The position numbers and the translations under genes are program-made. A stretch of 64,000 nucleotides of DNA, from contig OY282369.1 of assembly GCA_958295735.1 (NCBI GenBank), positions 2,766,983 to 2,830,982 on the forward strand. The letters run 5' to 3'. Positions 11,801 to 17,856 of the stretch are shown here, one piece after another (position 1 is the first letter of the stretch; each line of letters starts with the position of its first letter). The notes beneath the pieces are model-generated. The model was not told the DNA's origin, made no database searches, and was given only the letters and a program-made list of their open reading frames with translations. This DNA comes from an uncultured Candidatus Cenarchaeum sp. Lineage in GTDB: Archaea; Thermoproteota; Nitrososphaeria; Nitrososphaerales; Nitrosopumilaceae.

Positions 11801-14800
11801 CCAACGGGACCATACTGGTCGACGTGCCCGCGGGCGCGGCGCGCGACGAGGCCGGGAACAACAGCACCGCGGCGGAACGGTTCTCGATAGAATACGATGC
11901 CAAGCCCCCGGTCCCGACGATCACGCCCGACGCGGGGCCGGGCCCGGCCCGCGAGTCGCCGATCAACTTCACGGTGAACTTTACCGAGCCCGTCGAGTTC
12001 ACGAGCACGGACGTCAAGATCTCGGGCGCCGCCTCCGGCATCGACGCGGGCAGCTTCGATCCCGTCAACCCCGCGACGTACGCGTTCCGCGTGTCGCCCC
12101 CGGCCGTCGGGACGATACTGGTCGACGTGCCCGCGGGCGCGGCGCTCGACGATGCGGGGAACGGCAATACCGCGGCGGAGCAGTTCTCCATACTGTACAC
12201 CGGCGCGCTCCCGGTCCCGACGATCGCGTCCGGCGCGGGGCCGGGGCCGGCCACCGAGTCGCCGATCGCCTTCACGGTCACGTTCAGCGAGGACGTCACC
12301 GGGTTCAACGCGACCGGCATCGCGATCTCGGGCTCGGCGAACCCCGGCAACGCGACCAACTTCGACAACGCCAGCGCCAGGACGTACACGTTCGACGTCG
12401 CGCCCTCGACCGTAGGCACCGTGCTGGTCGACGTTCCGGAAGGCGCGGCCGCGGATTCGGACGGCAACGGCAACGAGGCGGCGGAGCAGTTCTCCATACG
12501 ATACACCGGCGCGCTCCCGGTCCCGACGATCGCGTCCGGCGCGGGGCCGGGCCCGGCCACCGAGTCGCCGATCGCCTTCACGGTCACGTTCAGCAAGAAC
12601 GTCACCGGGTTCGACGCGACCGGCATCAAGATCTCGGGCGCCGCCTCCGGCATCGACGATGGCAGCTTCGATGCCGTCAACGCCACGACGTACACCTTTA
12701 CAGTCTCGCCCACGACCGACGGGACCGTGACGGTCGACGTCCCCGCGGGCGCGGCGGAGGATTCGGAGGACGGGACCGCCAGCGCGGCGGCGGCGCGGTT
12801 CTCCATACAATACGCCGCCGCCGCGCCCCCGGCCGCCGCCCCTGTCCCGACGATCGCGTCCGGCGCGGGGCCGGGCCCGGCCACCGAGTCGCCGATCGCC
12901 TTCACGGTCACGTTCAGCAAGAACGTCACCGGGTTCGACGCGACCGGCATCAAGATCTCGGGCGCCGCCTCCGGCATCGACGATGGCAGCTTCGTTCCCG
13001 TCAGCGCCACGACGTACACCTTTAGCGTCTCGCCCGCGGCCGACGGGACCGTGACGGTCGACGTCACCGCGGGCGCGGCAACGGGCGTGGCGGACGGGAC
13101 CGCCAGCGCGGCGGCGGCGCAATTCTCAATAACGTACGCCGCCGCCGCGCCCCCGGCCGCCGCCCCTGTCCCGACGATCGCGTCCGGCGCGGGGCCGGGC
13201 CCGGCCACCGAGTCGCCGATCGCCTTCACGGTCACGTTCAGCAAGAACGTCACCGGGTTCGACGCGACCGGCATCAAGATCTCGGGCGCCGCCTCCGGCA
13301 TCGACGATGGCAGCTTCGTTCCCGTCAGCGCCACGACGTACACCTTTAGCGTCTCGCCCGCGGCCGACGGGACCGTGACGGTCGACGTCACCGCGGGCGC
13401 GGCAACGGGCGTGGCGGACGGGACCGCCAGCGCGGCGGCGGCGCAATTCTCAATAACGTACGCCGCCGCCGCGCCCCCGGCCGCCGCCCCTGTCCCGACG
13501 ATCGCGTCCGGCGCGGGGCCGGGCCCGGCCACCGAGTCGCCGATCGCCTTCACGGTAACATTCGACAAGCCCGTCACCGGGTTCGACGCGACCGGCATCA
13601 AGATCTCGGGCGCCGCTACCGGCATCGACGATGGCAGCTTCGTTCCCGTCACCGCCACGACGTACACCTTTACAGTCTCGCCCCCGGCCGACGGGACCGT
13701 GACGGTCGACGTCCCCGCGGGCGCGGCAACGGGCGTGGCGGACGGGACCGCCAGCGCGGCGGCGGCGCAATTCTCAATAACGTACGCCGCCGCCGCGCCC
13801 CCGGCCGCCGCCCCTGTCCCGACGATCGCGTCCGGCGCGGGGCCGGGCCCGGCCACCGAGTCGCCGATCGCCTTCACGGTAACATTCGACAAGCCCGTCA
13901 CCGGGTTCAGCGCGACCGGCATCGAGATCTCGGGCGCCGCCTCCGGCATCGACGATGGCAGCTTCGTTCCCGTCAGCGCCACGACGTACACCTTTAGCGT
14001 CTCGCCCGCGGCCGACGGGACCGTGACGGTCGACGTCACCGCGGGCGCGGCAACGGGCGTGGCGGACGGGACCGCCAGCGCGGCGGCGGCGCAATTCTCA
14101 ATAACGTACGCCGCCGCCGCGCCCCCGGCCGCCGCCCCTGTCCCGACGATCGCGTCCGACGCGGGGCCGGGCCCGGCCACCGAGTCGCCGATCGCCTTCA
14201 CGGTAACATTCGACAAGCCCGTCACCGGGTTCAGCGCGACCGGCATCGAGATCTCGGGCGCCGCCTCCGGCATCGACGATGGCAGCTTCGTTGCCGTCAG
14301 CGCCACGACGTACACCTTTACAGTCTCGCCCCCGGCCGACGGGACCGTGACGGTCGACGTCCCCGCGGGCGCGGCGGAGGATTCGGAGGACGGGACCGCC
14401 AGCGCGGCGGCGGCGCAATTTTCCATACAATACGCCGGCGGCGCCCCCCCCTCCACACAACTCGTCGTCGAGTCGGCCGCGATCACCGGCCCCCAGAGCA
14501 TAACGATACGCTACGACGCGGACGCGGACGCCACCGGCTCGGCGTACCATTCGATCGTGGTAGGCGGAACGCCCCGGAGCGCCGCGCTGGCGGGCGCCGG
14601 CACCGACACCCACGTGCTACAGTTCGGCGGGGATGCCGCGGCGCGCGACGCTACCGGCAATATGGCCGTAAACCAGACGGCGGTGACCGATCCTGGGGGC
14701 AGGCCCCTCGGCAGCGACGCGGCGTACCGGCAGGCGCTGGCGGACGGCCAGGCCCCCGTGCTCGCATCCGCCGTGCTCGACCTGACGGCCGGGGAGAACG

Positions 14801-17346
14801 GCCTGCTCACCGTAACGTTCGACGAGGCGGTCGCGGCCGCGCCGGACGCGCCGCTGTCCGGGGAGATTGTGATACGGGGCGACGGCGGGGAGGTGGCGCT
14901 GTCCGGCAGCGACATTCCCTCCGTGGCATCGGGCCGCGCGGGGGGCGCGACGTTCGCGCTGGACGTGTCGGGCGCCAAGCGTATAGAGCTCAACGCGGCG
15001 GACCTGGGCCCCGCCGCCATGGAGCTGCCCGCCGCCTTCGTGTCGGACGCGCCGGGCAACGCGTACGCGCCGGGCCGGCAGCCCGTCCCGCTCGCGTACG
15101 TGCCGGATCCCTCGCCCCCGCGCCTCGTAAAGGCGGCCTTCAACCTGGCGCCGGCCGGCGGCAACGCGGGGCGGCTCGTTATAACGTTCGACGAGGCCGC
15201 GACCGCGCCCGGCGCGCAGTCGTTCCCCGGGACCGTCGAGATCCGCGGCCGGAGCTGGGGAGGCGACGCCGCGGTCTCCCTGTCCGCCGCCGATATACTG
15301 TCCGTCGAGTCCGGCCGCACCGGGGACAGGACCTTCGTGCTTCTCGTGTCCGGCGCGGCGCGGGCGGCGCTGGACGCGGCCGCGTTCTCGGATCTAGAGT
15401 CCACCACGCTGCTGCTGCCCGCCGGCTTCGTCACCAACGGCCGCGCGGCGCACGCGCCGGAGCGGGCGCCGCTGGACGTCGCGCGCGATCCCGGCGGCCC
15501 GTCCTTCCTGCTGGCATTCGTGCTGGACGGCAGCTCTGTGGCCGCCGTCTATTCGGAGCCGGTGCTTGCCGTCCCCTCCCACTACACGAACATCACGGTG
15601 GACGGCGCCGCGGCAGCGGGGAACGGCGGCGGCGCCTCCGAGGCCGCCGCGTACGGGAACAACGTGGTAGTGTCGTGGAACGCGGATGCGGGCGCCGCCG
15701 CCGCGGCCGGCTCCGCCGTGGGATTCGACCTGTCCGCGAACGTCACGGACGCCTTCGGGAACCCCGTCGAGAATCCCGGCTCAAAGTCCACCGGCGGGCC
15801 GGACGGGACCGGGCAGGCCGGCAAGCAGCCCGTGCAGGTGGGCGTGTTCGCGCGCGGCCCCGCCGACCCGTCGGCCGAGGCGGCGAGGCTGGGGGCCGCC
15901 GCCTTCAACGCCGTCTCGGCGGAGCGCGGCTACCAGTTCTACGTCAACGTGTCCGAGCACGATCTCCCGGCGGGCGCCTCCGGCGCGGCGGCGCTCCGCG
16001 GGGCGCACGCCGCCGGGGAAGGCCCCTCCCTGTACGTGGGCCCGGCCTCCGATATAGCGCTGGCCGGCATGGCCGGGTACGCCTCGGAGAACGGCATCAC
16101 CATAATATCGCACTCGTCGGCGGCGCGCCCGCTTGCCGTAGGGGGCGATCCCATATTCAGGATGGAGCCCGGCGCGGCGCACCTGGCCAGGGCCCTCGCG
16201 ACGGAGGTGGCGCGGGGCGGGTTCTCCGCGATCGTTCCAGTGGTGCAGGCCGGCCTGCGCGGCCCGGATTACGGCCTGCTGGAATCGCTGGAATCGGACC
16301 TGGGGCCGCTCGGGATACCCTTCGGCGAGCCCGTAGAGTTCGCTGCGGGCGGCGGCGGCGCGGCGGCCGCGCCCATAAGCGATGCCGTGGCGGCGGCCGC
16401 CGGGAGCGGGACGGCCAGGAGCGTGGCCGTCGTGTACGTGGGCTCGGACATGGAACTCGCGGCGATGGCCGGCAGCGTGCCGGCGGGCGGCCCCGTGCGG
16501 GAGAGGTCGGCATGGTTCGCCGCCGGCGGCGCGGGGGCCGGCGCGGGGAGCGGGGTGGCCGCGTCGCCCGCCATAACGGACGATGCGGCGGCCATGCAGC
16601 TGGCCCGCGATACGCGGCTGTCCGCCGTCCAGTTCGCCGTGGAGCGCAATAGTATGACGGACTACATCGACCGCATCGCGGCCCCGCGCGGCCCCGCCGC
16701 GTCGGCCACGCCGGCCTACGCCGCGTACGAGGCCGTCCGCGCGCTGGGCGGCGCCCTGGTGGGGGCCGGGGGCGACCCGTCCCTCGCGCGGGGCAACGTG
16801 GCGGGCGCGGCCAACTTGGAAGGCGGCCCGCTCGGCCGCACGGGCATGGACGGGAACGGCGACCTGCGGCTGCCCGTGACGTACGGAATATGGTCCGTGT
16901 CCGACGTATCGGCGGAGTGGGCGCGGGCCCCCGAGCTGCTCCGGGGCCTGGACGCGTGCGGGATAGACCTGGAAAAGTCGGCGCTCGCCCTCCCCGAGCT
17001 GTCCGCGGGGAGCACGAGCAGGCCGGCGCGGCAGACCGTGACGAACATAGGAACCGGCCCGATGCCCGCGGTGTCCGTGTCCGCCACGGACTGGGCGCAG
17101 TTCCTGAACGGCGTCCCCCTGCCGGGACCGCTGCCGTTCTCGTACACGGAGATGGCCGTGGGCCTGGACGGCGCCTCCCCCAGGCCGGCCGACTCTACCC
17201 CGCTGGCCGCGGGCACCGAGATACCTGGCGGGACGCCGCCGGGCGGCAGCGTGGACGTCGACTTCCGGATCAACCTGGGGGGGCTGGACGCGCTAGAGGC
17301 CGACATCATATCGCAGACCGTCACGTTCGTCGCCAACTGCTCCTAG
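2572..17346 (+). CDS. Giant secreted NHL-propeller/Ig-like/periplasmic-binding-like protein (paralog A)
   Basis: 4924 residues. Residues 1-43 form a signal peptide (basic RRR, hydrophobic core LIPLAAILAGC, end AHA-DG); LAGC also fits a lipobox. Five NHL beta-propellers of six YVAD-type blades lie at about 2863-3630, 4215-5005, 6480-7225, 7815-8585 and 9475-10265. Each interrupts an Ig-like domain: SPTN...F.E.V..SDI..SSG precedes it and Y.FDV...PAGRVQD.AGN follows. Plain Ig-like domains fill the gaps and run to about residue 3960. SwmB-like beta domains (3960-4415), a type-1 periplasmic-binding-protein-like domain (4420-4805, with VGPASDIALAGMAGY and IISHSSAARPLA) and a beta tail complete it. 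No transmembrane anchor is seen. I noticed cysteines only in the signal peptide, in DACG and two residues from the end. I chose ATG 2572 because GGGAGGGAG lies just upstream and MPLTRT begins the signal peptide. A surface or exported adhesin or ligand-binding role is inferred. Confidence 0.9.
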   Translation: MPLTRTPGRPGSRRRLPPAAALIPLAAILAGCAAAAAPHAHADGHLLAVEISNATASPTDLEAVPFTMNFSRAINSSTLDASDIRASSGKVQNLRAVLSHRGDFGGPGSGNGSLSDPTAVAVDAASGNVYVADGTSNRVHVFDPGGNFTGALPGGFNWPTGVAVNSSGSVHVVDYPPGRIAVFDSAHRSTANITRSGMDSPYAVAVDGSGNIYVLENTAEVLQIFNSSGVHVGFIARQFWDPRGVAVNASGYIYVANKEHDRVDIFNPAHGYAGALPGEFSKPEGVAVDIYTGTIYVADTGSNRVGMYDPAPAYIGDLPGSFSGPTGVAAGPSGEIYVADRGNRTIQAFRTVAYEFDVANPADRQTLTVEMQAGRVQDPAGNANGASNTASIYVSRTALVPAVSSAQQSPTNASTIGFAVEFTENVTGFNASRVMLSGTAGHAGVANFSGGGGSYSFTVSPTSDGTIRVDIPEGAALDAHGIPSAAAGRFLVEYDGTPPAPAVAPAQPGPTNLAAVPFNLTFSEPVNTTALEASDISASSGNVTNLRSVWPHGADIGSHGSGPDQLNTPHGVAVNASGHAYVADTLNHRVSVFDKTGHNVGHIGGPSTFTHPHDVAVGGPHGRVYVADTDNDRVRVFDSEWEHVHDINYTTPGNQFGIPSGVAVDSSGSVYVADRGTHRVYVFDRAWQYVRDVGDSYDQPNGIAVDSSGNAYVADSNEKRVRVYDAEGLPVVNITNSFDYPFAVDVDPAGNVFVADANNHRVQVFDSAWQPVTNLTRSFNVVTGVGVDPATGDVYASGRNNHRVTLFDAAHAEFDVAGPDDLRILTAWLPAGRVQDPAGNANGESNAASIRIDRTAPVPAINSTQPNPTGAPTIRFTVEFTEGVDGFGPGGVVLSGTADHAGVANFSGAGASYSFTVSPTANGTILVDIPEGAAEDDAGNGNEPAGRFSIEYDNSLLTPTVTAAQRSPTNAATINFTVDFSRPVTGFGAGGVMLSGTADHAGVEDFTGAGASYSFGVSPTSDGTILVDIPEGAAQDAGVDSIAAGRFSITYDSSLLIPTVEAAQRSPTNAATIGFTVDFNRPAAGFEAGDVMLSGTAGHTGVANFTGAGASYSFGVSPTSDGTILVDIPAGAARDAAANSTAAERFSIEYDGTGPIPTVTAAQSRVTRAPLIGFTVEFTENVTGFNASRVMLSGTANHTGVENFAGAGASYSFEVSPISDGTVRVDIPEGAARDEAGNGNAAAERFSIKYDGTRPAADVTAARDGPTNATTVGFRLAFSEGVNLGTLGAPDIEASSGDVRNLHSRLLPDGNIGGLSRPGGVAVNASGYLYVADRGGGGRVAIFDPDRRFVGTLTPPGQFSNPSGVTIDGSGSVYVADTYNNRIRIYDSALQHDRDVGHGFNRPHDVAVDGASGNIYVADTFADRVQVFDSNWTHITNMWGFHDPHAVAFDGSGNIYVADMKNNRVQVFNSTRHYNDTISTAKWPRGVAVDPLGTVYVVSTSRTQVQIFDTARKHVATTDNDFRDPYNLAVDGPSGAVYVADWNNNRIRAFNTTFAFEVADPLDGQNLTVSLPAGRVQDRAGNANLESGAAGIRIDRTAPAPNVTSAQRSPTGAAAIGFAVEFTENVTGFNASRVILSGTANHTGVEDFAGAGASYSFEVHPASDGTVRVDIPEGAARDGAGNGNAAAEWFYVRYDGTAPVPAFAAALDGPTNLTAVPFNLTFGEPVDATTLEASDINASSGNVTNLRSVWPHGADFGANGPGDGQLDQPHGVAVDAGGRVYVADRSNHRVSAFDRAGNHLGHVGGPFLRPEDVAAGGPHGRVYVADTGNHTVRVYDAAWRHVHDIRNSFVNPSGVAVDSSGNAYVAVRLNHSVQVFDDEGRHVRDVGGPYDQPNGIAVDSSGRVYVADSNNNTVRVYDAEGRPVVNITNSFAYPFAVDVDPAGNVFVADAFNSRVAVFDSAWQHVADLTHPYDPLLTVTGVAVDPATGAAYASGRDNHRVSLFDAAYAFDVANPDDLRTLEVRMPAGRVQDAAGNPNAASDAAGIRIDRTGPAPNVTSAQRSPTGAATIPFAVEFTENVTGFGAGGVILSGTANHAGAENFAGAGASYSFHASPTSDGTILVDVPAGAARDEAGNNSTAAERFLMEYDGTPPVPTVASAQRSPTGAATIPFAVEFTENVTGFGAGGVILSGTADHAGVEDFAGAGASYSFAVSPISDGTVLVDIPAGAARDEAGNNSTAAERFYVRYDGTAPVPAFAAALDGPTNLTAVPFNLTFGEPVNATTLEASDINASSGNVTNLRSVWPHGADFGASGPGDGQLDEPHGVAVDAGGRVYVADAGNGRVSVFDKAGNHLGHIGHLGGAGDLSSPLDVAAGGPYGRVYVADAGNGSVRVYDAAWRHVHDIRNSFNAPSGVAVDSSGNAYVAVRLNHSVQMFDREWRHVRDVGGQYDQPNGVAVDSSGTVYVADSGNNRTRVYDAAGLHVGDIENSFDYPFAVDVGPAGNVYVADTGNGRVQAFDPGWRPAANLTHPDDPLLTVTGVAVDPATGAAYASGRDNHRVSLFDAPRAEFDVMNPADGQELAVGLPAGIVRDAAGNANEESNTASIRIDRTAPAPNVTSAHPDPTGAPAIRFTVEFGESVTGFGAGDVALSGNATHGGVENFTGGGGSYSFWVSPTASGTILVDVPAGAAEDDAGNGNAPAERFSIGYDSSLLTPTVTAEQDSPTNAATISFRVDFTRPVGGFDAGDVILSGTAKHGGVEDFTNSSAAAYGFGVSPASDGTILVDIPEGAARDAADASISSTAAGRFSIEYDGTAPAPTVTAAQRSPTNESPIAFTVNFTEPVRGFGAGGVAISGAASGIDAGSFVRANSTTYRFAVSPAEDGTIRVDIPAGAARDDAGNGNEAAEPFSIRYDGTPPIPVIGSARTSPTNHAPINFTVNFGEGVDGFAAADVELAGAAPVPGSFAPVNSTAYAFHAAPSANGTILVDIPEGAARDEAGNYNTAAERFSMRYDGKAPAPVINSTHPDPTNSSPINFTVNFGEGVDGFEAAAVELAGAAPVQGSFAPIDATTYAFHAAPSANGTILVDVPAGAARDEAGNNSTAAERFSIEYDAKPPVPTITPDAGPGPARESPINFTVNFTEPVEFTSTDVKISGAASGIDAGSFDPVNPATYAFRVSPPAVGTILVDVPAGAALDDAGNGNTAAEQFSILYTGALPVPTIASGAGPGPATESPIAFTVTFSEDVTGFNATGIAISGSANPGNATNFDNASARTYTFDVAPSTVGTVLVDVPEGAAADSDGNGNEAAEQFSIRYTGALPVPTIASGAGPGPATESPIAFTVTFSKNVTGFDATGIKISGAASGIDDGSFDAVNATTYTFTVSPTTDGTVTVDVPAGAAEDSEDGTASAAAARFSIQYAAAAPPAAAPVPTIASGAGPGPATESPIAFTVTFSKNVTGFDATGIKISGAASGIDDGSFVPVSATTYTFSVSPAADGTVTVDVTAGAATGVADGTASAAAAQFSITYAAAAPPAAAPVPTIASGAGPGPATESPIAFTVTFSKNVTGFDATGIKISGAASGIDDGSFVPVSATTYTFSVSPAADGTVTVDVTAGAATGVADGTASAAAAQFSITYAAAAPPAAAPVPTIASGAGPGPATESPIAFTVTFDKPVTGFDATGIKISGAATGIDDGSFVPVTATTYTFTVSPPADGTVTVDVPAGAATGVADGTASAAAAQFSITYAAAAPPAAAPVPTIASGAGPGPATESPIAFTVTFDKPVTGFSATGIEISGAASGIDDGSFVPVSATTYTFSVSPAADGTVTVDVTAGAATGVADGTASAAAAQFSITYAAAAPPAAAPVPTIASDAGPGPATESPIAFTVTFDKPVTGFSATGIEISGAASGIDDGSFVAVSATTYTFTVSPPADGTVTVDVPAGAAEDSEDGTASAAAAQFSIQYAGGAPPSTQLVVESAAITGPQSITIRYDADADATGSAYHSIVVGGTPRSAALAGAGTDTHVLQFGGDAAARDATGNMAVNQTAVTDPGGRPLGSDAAYRQALADGQAPVLASAVLDLTAGENGLLTVTFDEAVAAAPDAPLSGEIVIRGDGGEVALSGSDIPSVASGRAGGATFALDVSGAKRIELNAADLGPAAMELPAAFVSDAPGNAYAPGRQPVPLAYVPDPSPPRLVKAAFNLAPAGGNAGRLVITFDEAATAPGAQSFPGTVEIRGRSWGGDAAVSLSAADILSVESGRTGDRTFVLLVSGAARAALDAAAFSDLESTTLLLPAGFVTNGRAAHAPERAPLDVARDPGGPSFLLAFVLDGSSVAAVYSEPVLAVPSHYTNITVDGAAAAGNGGGASEAAAYGNNVVVSWNADAGAAAAAGSAVGFDLSANVTDAFGNPVENPGSKSTGGPDGTGQAGKQPVQVGVFARGPADPSAEAARLGAAAFNAVSAERGYQFYVNVSEHDLPAGASGAAALRGAHAAGEGPSLYVGPASDIALAGMAGYASENGITIISHSSAARPLAVGGDPIFRMEPGAAHLARALATEVARGGFSAIVPVVQAGLRGPDYGLLESLESDLGPLGIPFGEPVEFAAGGGGAAAAPISDAVAAAAGSGTARSVAVVYVGSDMELAAMAGSVPAGGPVRERSAWFAAGGAGAGAGSGVAASPAITDDAAAMQLARDTRLSAVQFAVERNSMTDYIDRIAAPRGPAASATPAYAAYEAVRALGGALVGAGGDPSLARGNVAGAANLEGGPLGRTGMDGNGDLRLPVTYGIWSVSDVSAEWARAPELLRGLDACGIDLEKSALALPELSAGSTSRPARQTVTNIGTGPMPAVSVSATDWAQFLNGVPLPGPLPFSYTEMAVGLDGASPRPADSTPLAAGTEIPGGTPPGGSVDVDFRINLGGLDALEADIISQTVTFVANCS
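12811..14430 (+). repeat. 324-bp tandem repeats inside gene A
   Basis: Five nearly identical 324-bp units, with boundaries near 12815, 13139, 13463, 13787 and 14111. Each encodes one 108-residue Ig-like domain plus an AAAAPPAAAPVP linker. Some neighbouring units differ at only a few bases, which implies recent unequal recombination or conversion. The number of domains is therefore likely to vary between strains. Confidence 0.9.
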
Positions 17347-17766
17347 CCGGGCGCCCGGAAGGGGCACCGGGGGCGGCCGCCGGCCGGCCGGCCGCGGGGC
17401 GGCCGGGACCGCGGGCGAAAGGCCGGCCGGCCCCGCCCGGCGCCGCGGGGCCGCGGCCTTTCCCCCGGGCGCCCCCGGGCGCCCCGCGCGCGGAACGGAA
17501 AAGGCGGGCGGAAGGCGGGAAAGGCCGGCCCCGGGCCCCGCGGGCCGGCGCGCGGGGAGTCCCCGAGGCGGCGCCGCGGGCGGCGCGCCGGCCGCCTCCC
17601 GCGCGCCGGGAGGGCCGGCGGGGGCCGCCGCCGGGGGGCGCGGGGCCCCGGCGCGCCGCGCGCGGGGCGGGAAAGCCCCCGCCCGGGGGCCGGGCCGGGC
17701 GGGGCGGCCCCGCGGCATCGGGAAGGGGAGGGCCTGGAGCGCGGCGCATCCCGCAGCCGCGCGCGC
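17347..17766. other. Gene-free spacer of about 91 % GC
   Basis: No credible gene. In the 300 bases 17401-17700 I counted only 26 A or T. Its right part resembles the tail of the small-gene repeat unit seen near 22600 (ccccgcggcatcgggaagg). Confidence 0.7.
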
Positions 17767-17830
17767 TGGAACGGGCGGTTTTTCGCGCCCGGAACCGGGG
17801 CTGCGGAACAAACCGGAACGGGCGGGCCGC

Positions 17831-17838
17831 TTTAAATA
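17831..17838 (+). promoter_or_regulatory. TATA box of the small gene now cut off by IS66
   Basis: The octamer tttaaata. If the IS66 element and one target copy are removed, the GTG of the small gene (now at 20000) falls 29 nt downstream, the same spacing as at the giant genes. The element has inserted between promoter and start codon. Confidence 0.75.
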
Positions 17839-17848
17839 CCGCCGCGGC

Positions 17849-17856
17849 GCGGCACG
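17849..17856 (+). repeat. Left 8-bp target duplication of the IS66 element
   Basis: gcggcacg, repeated exactly at 19989-19996. Eight-bp duplications are characteristic of the IS66 family. Confidence 0.9.

Noticed and set aside
12811-14430. CRISPR-like regular repeats
   Set aside because: Units are 324 bp, fully coding, with no spacers; they are protein-domain repeats. The 34-bp pair at 61109 has only two copies and no cas genes nearby.
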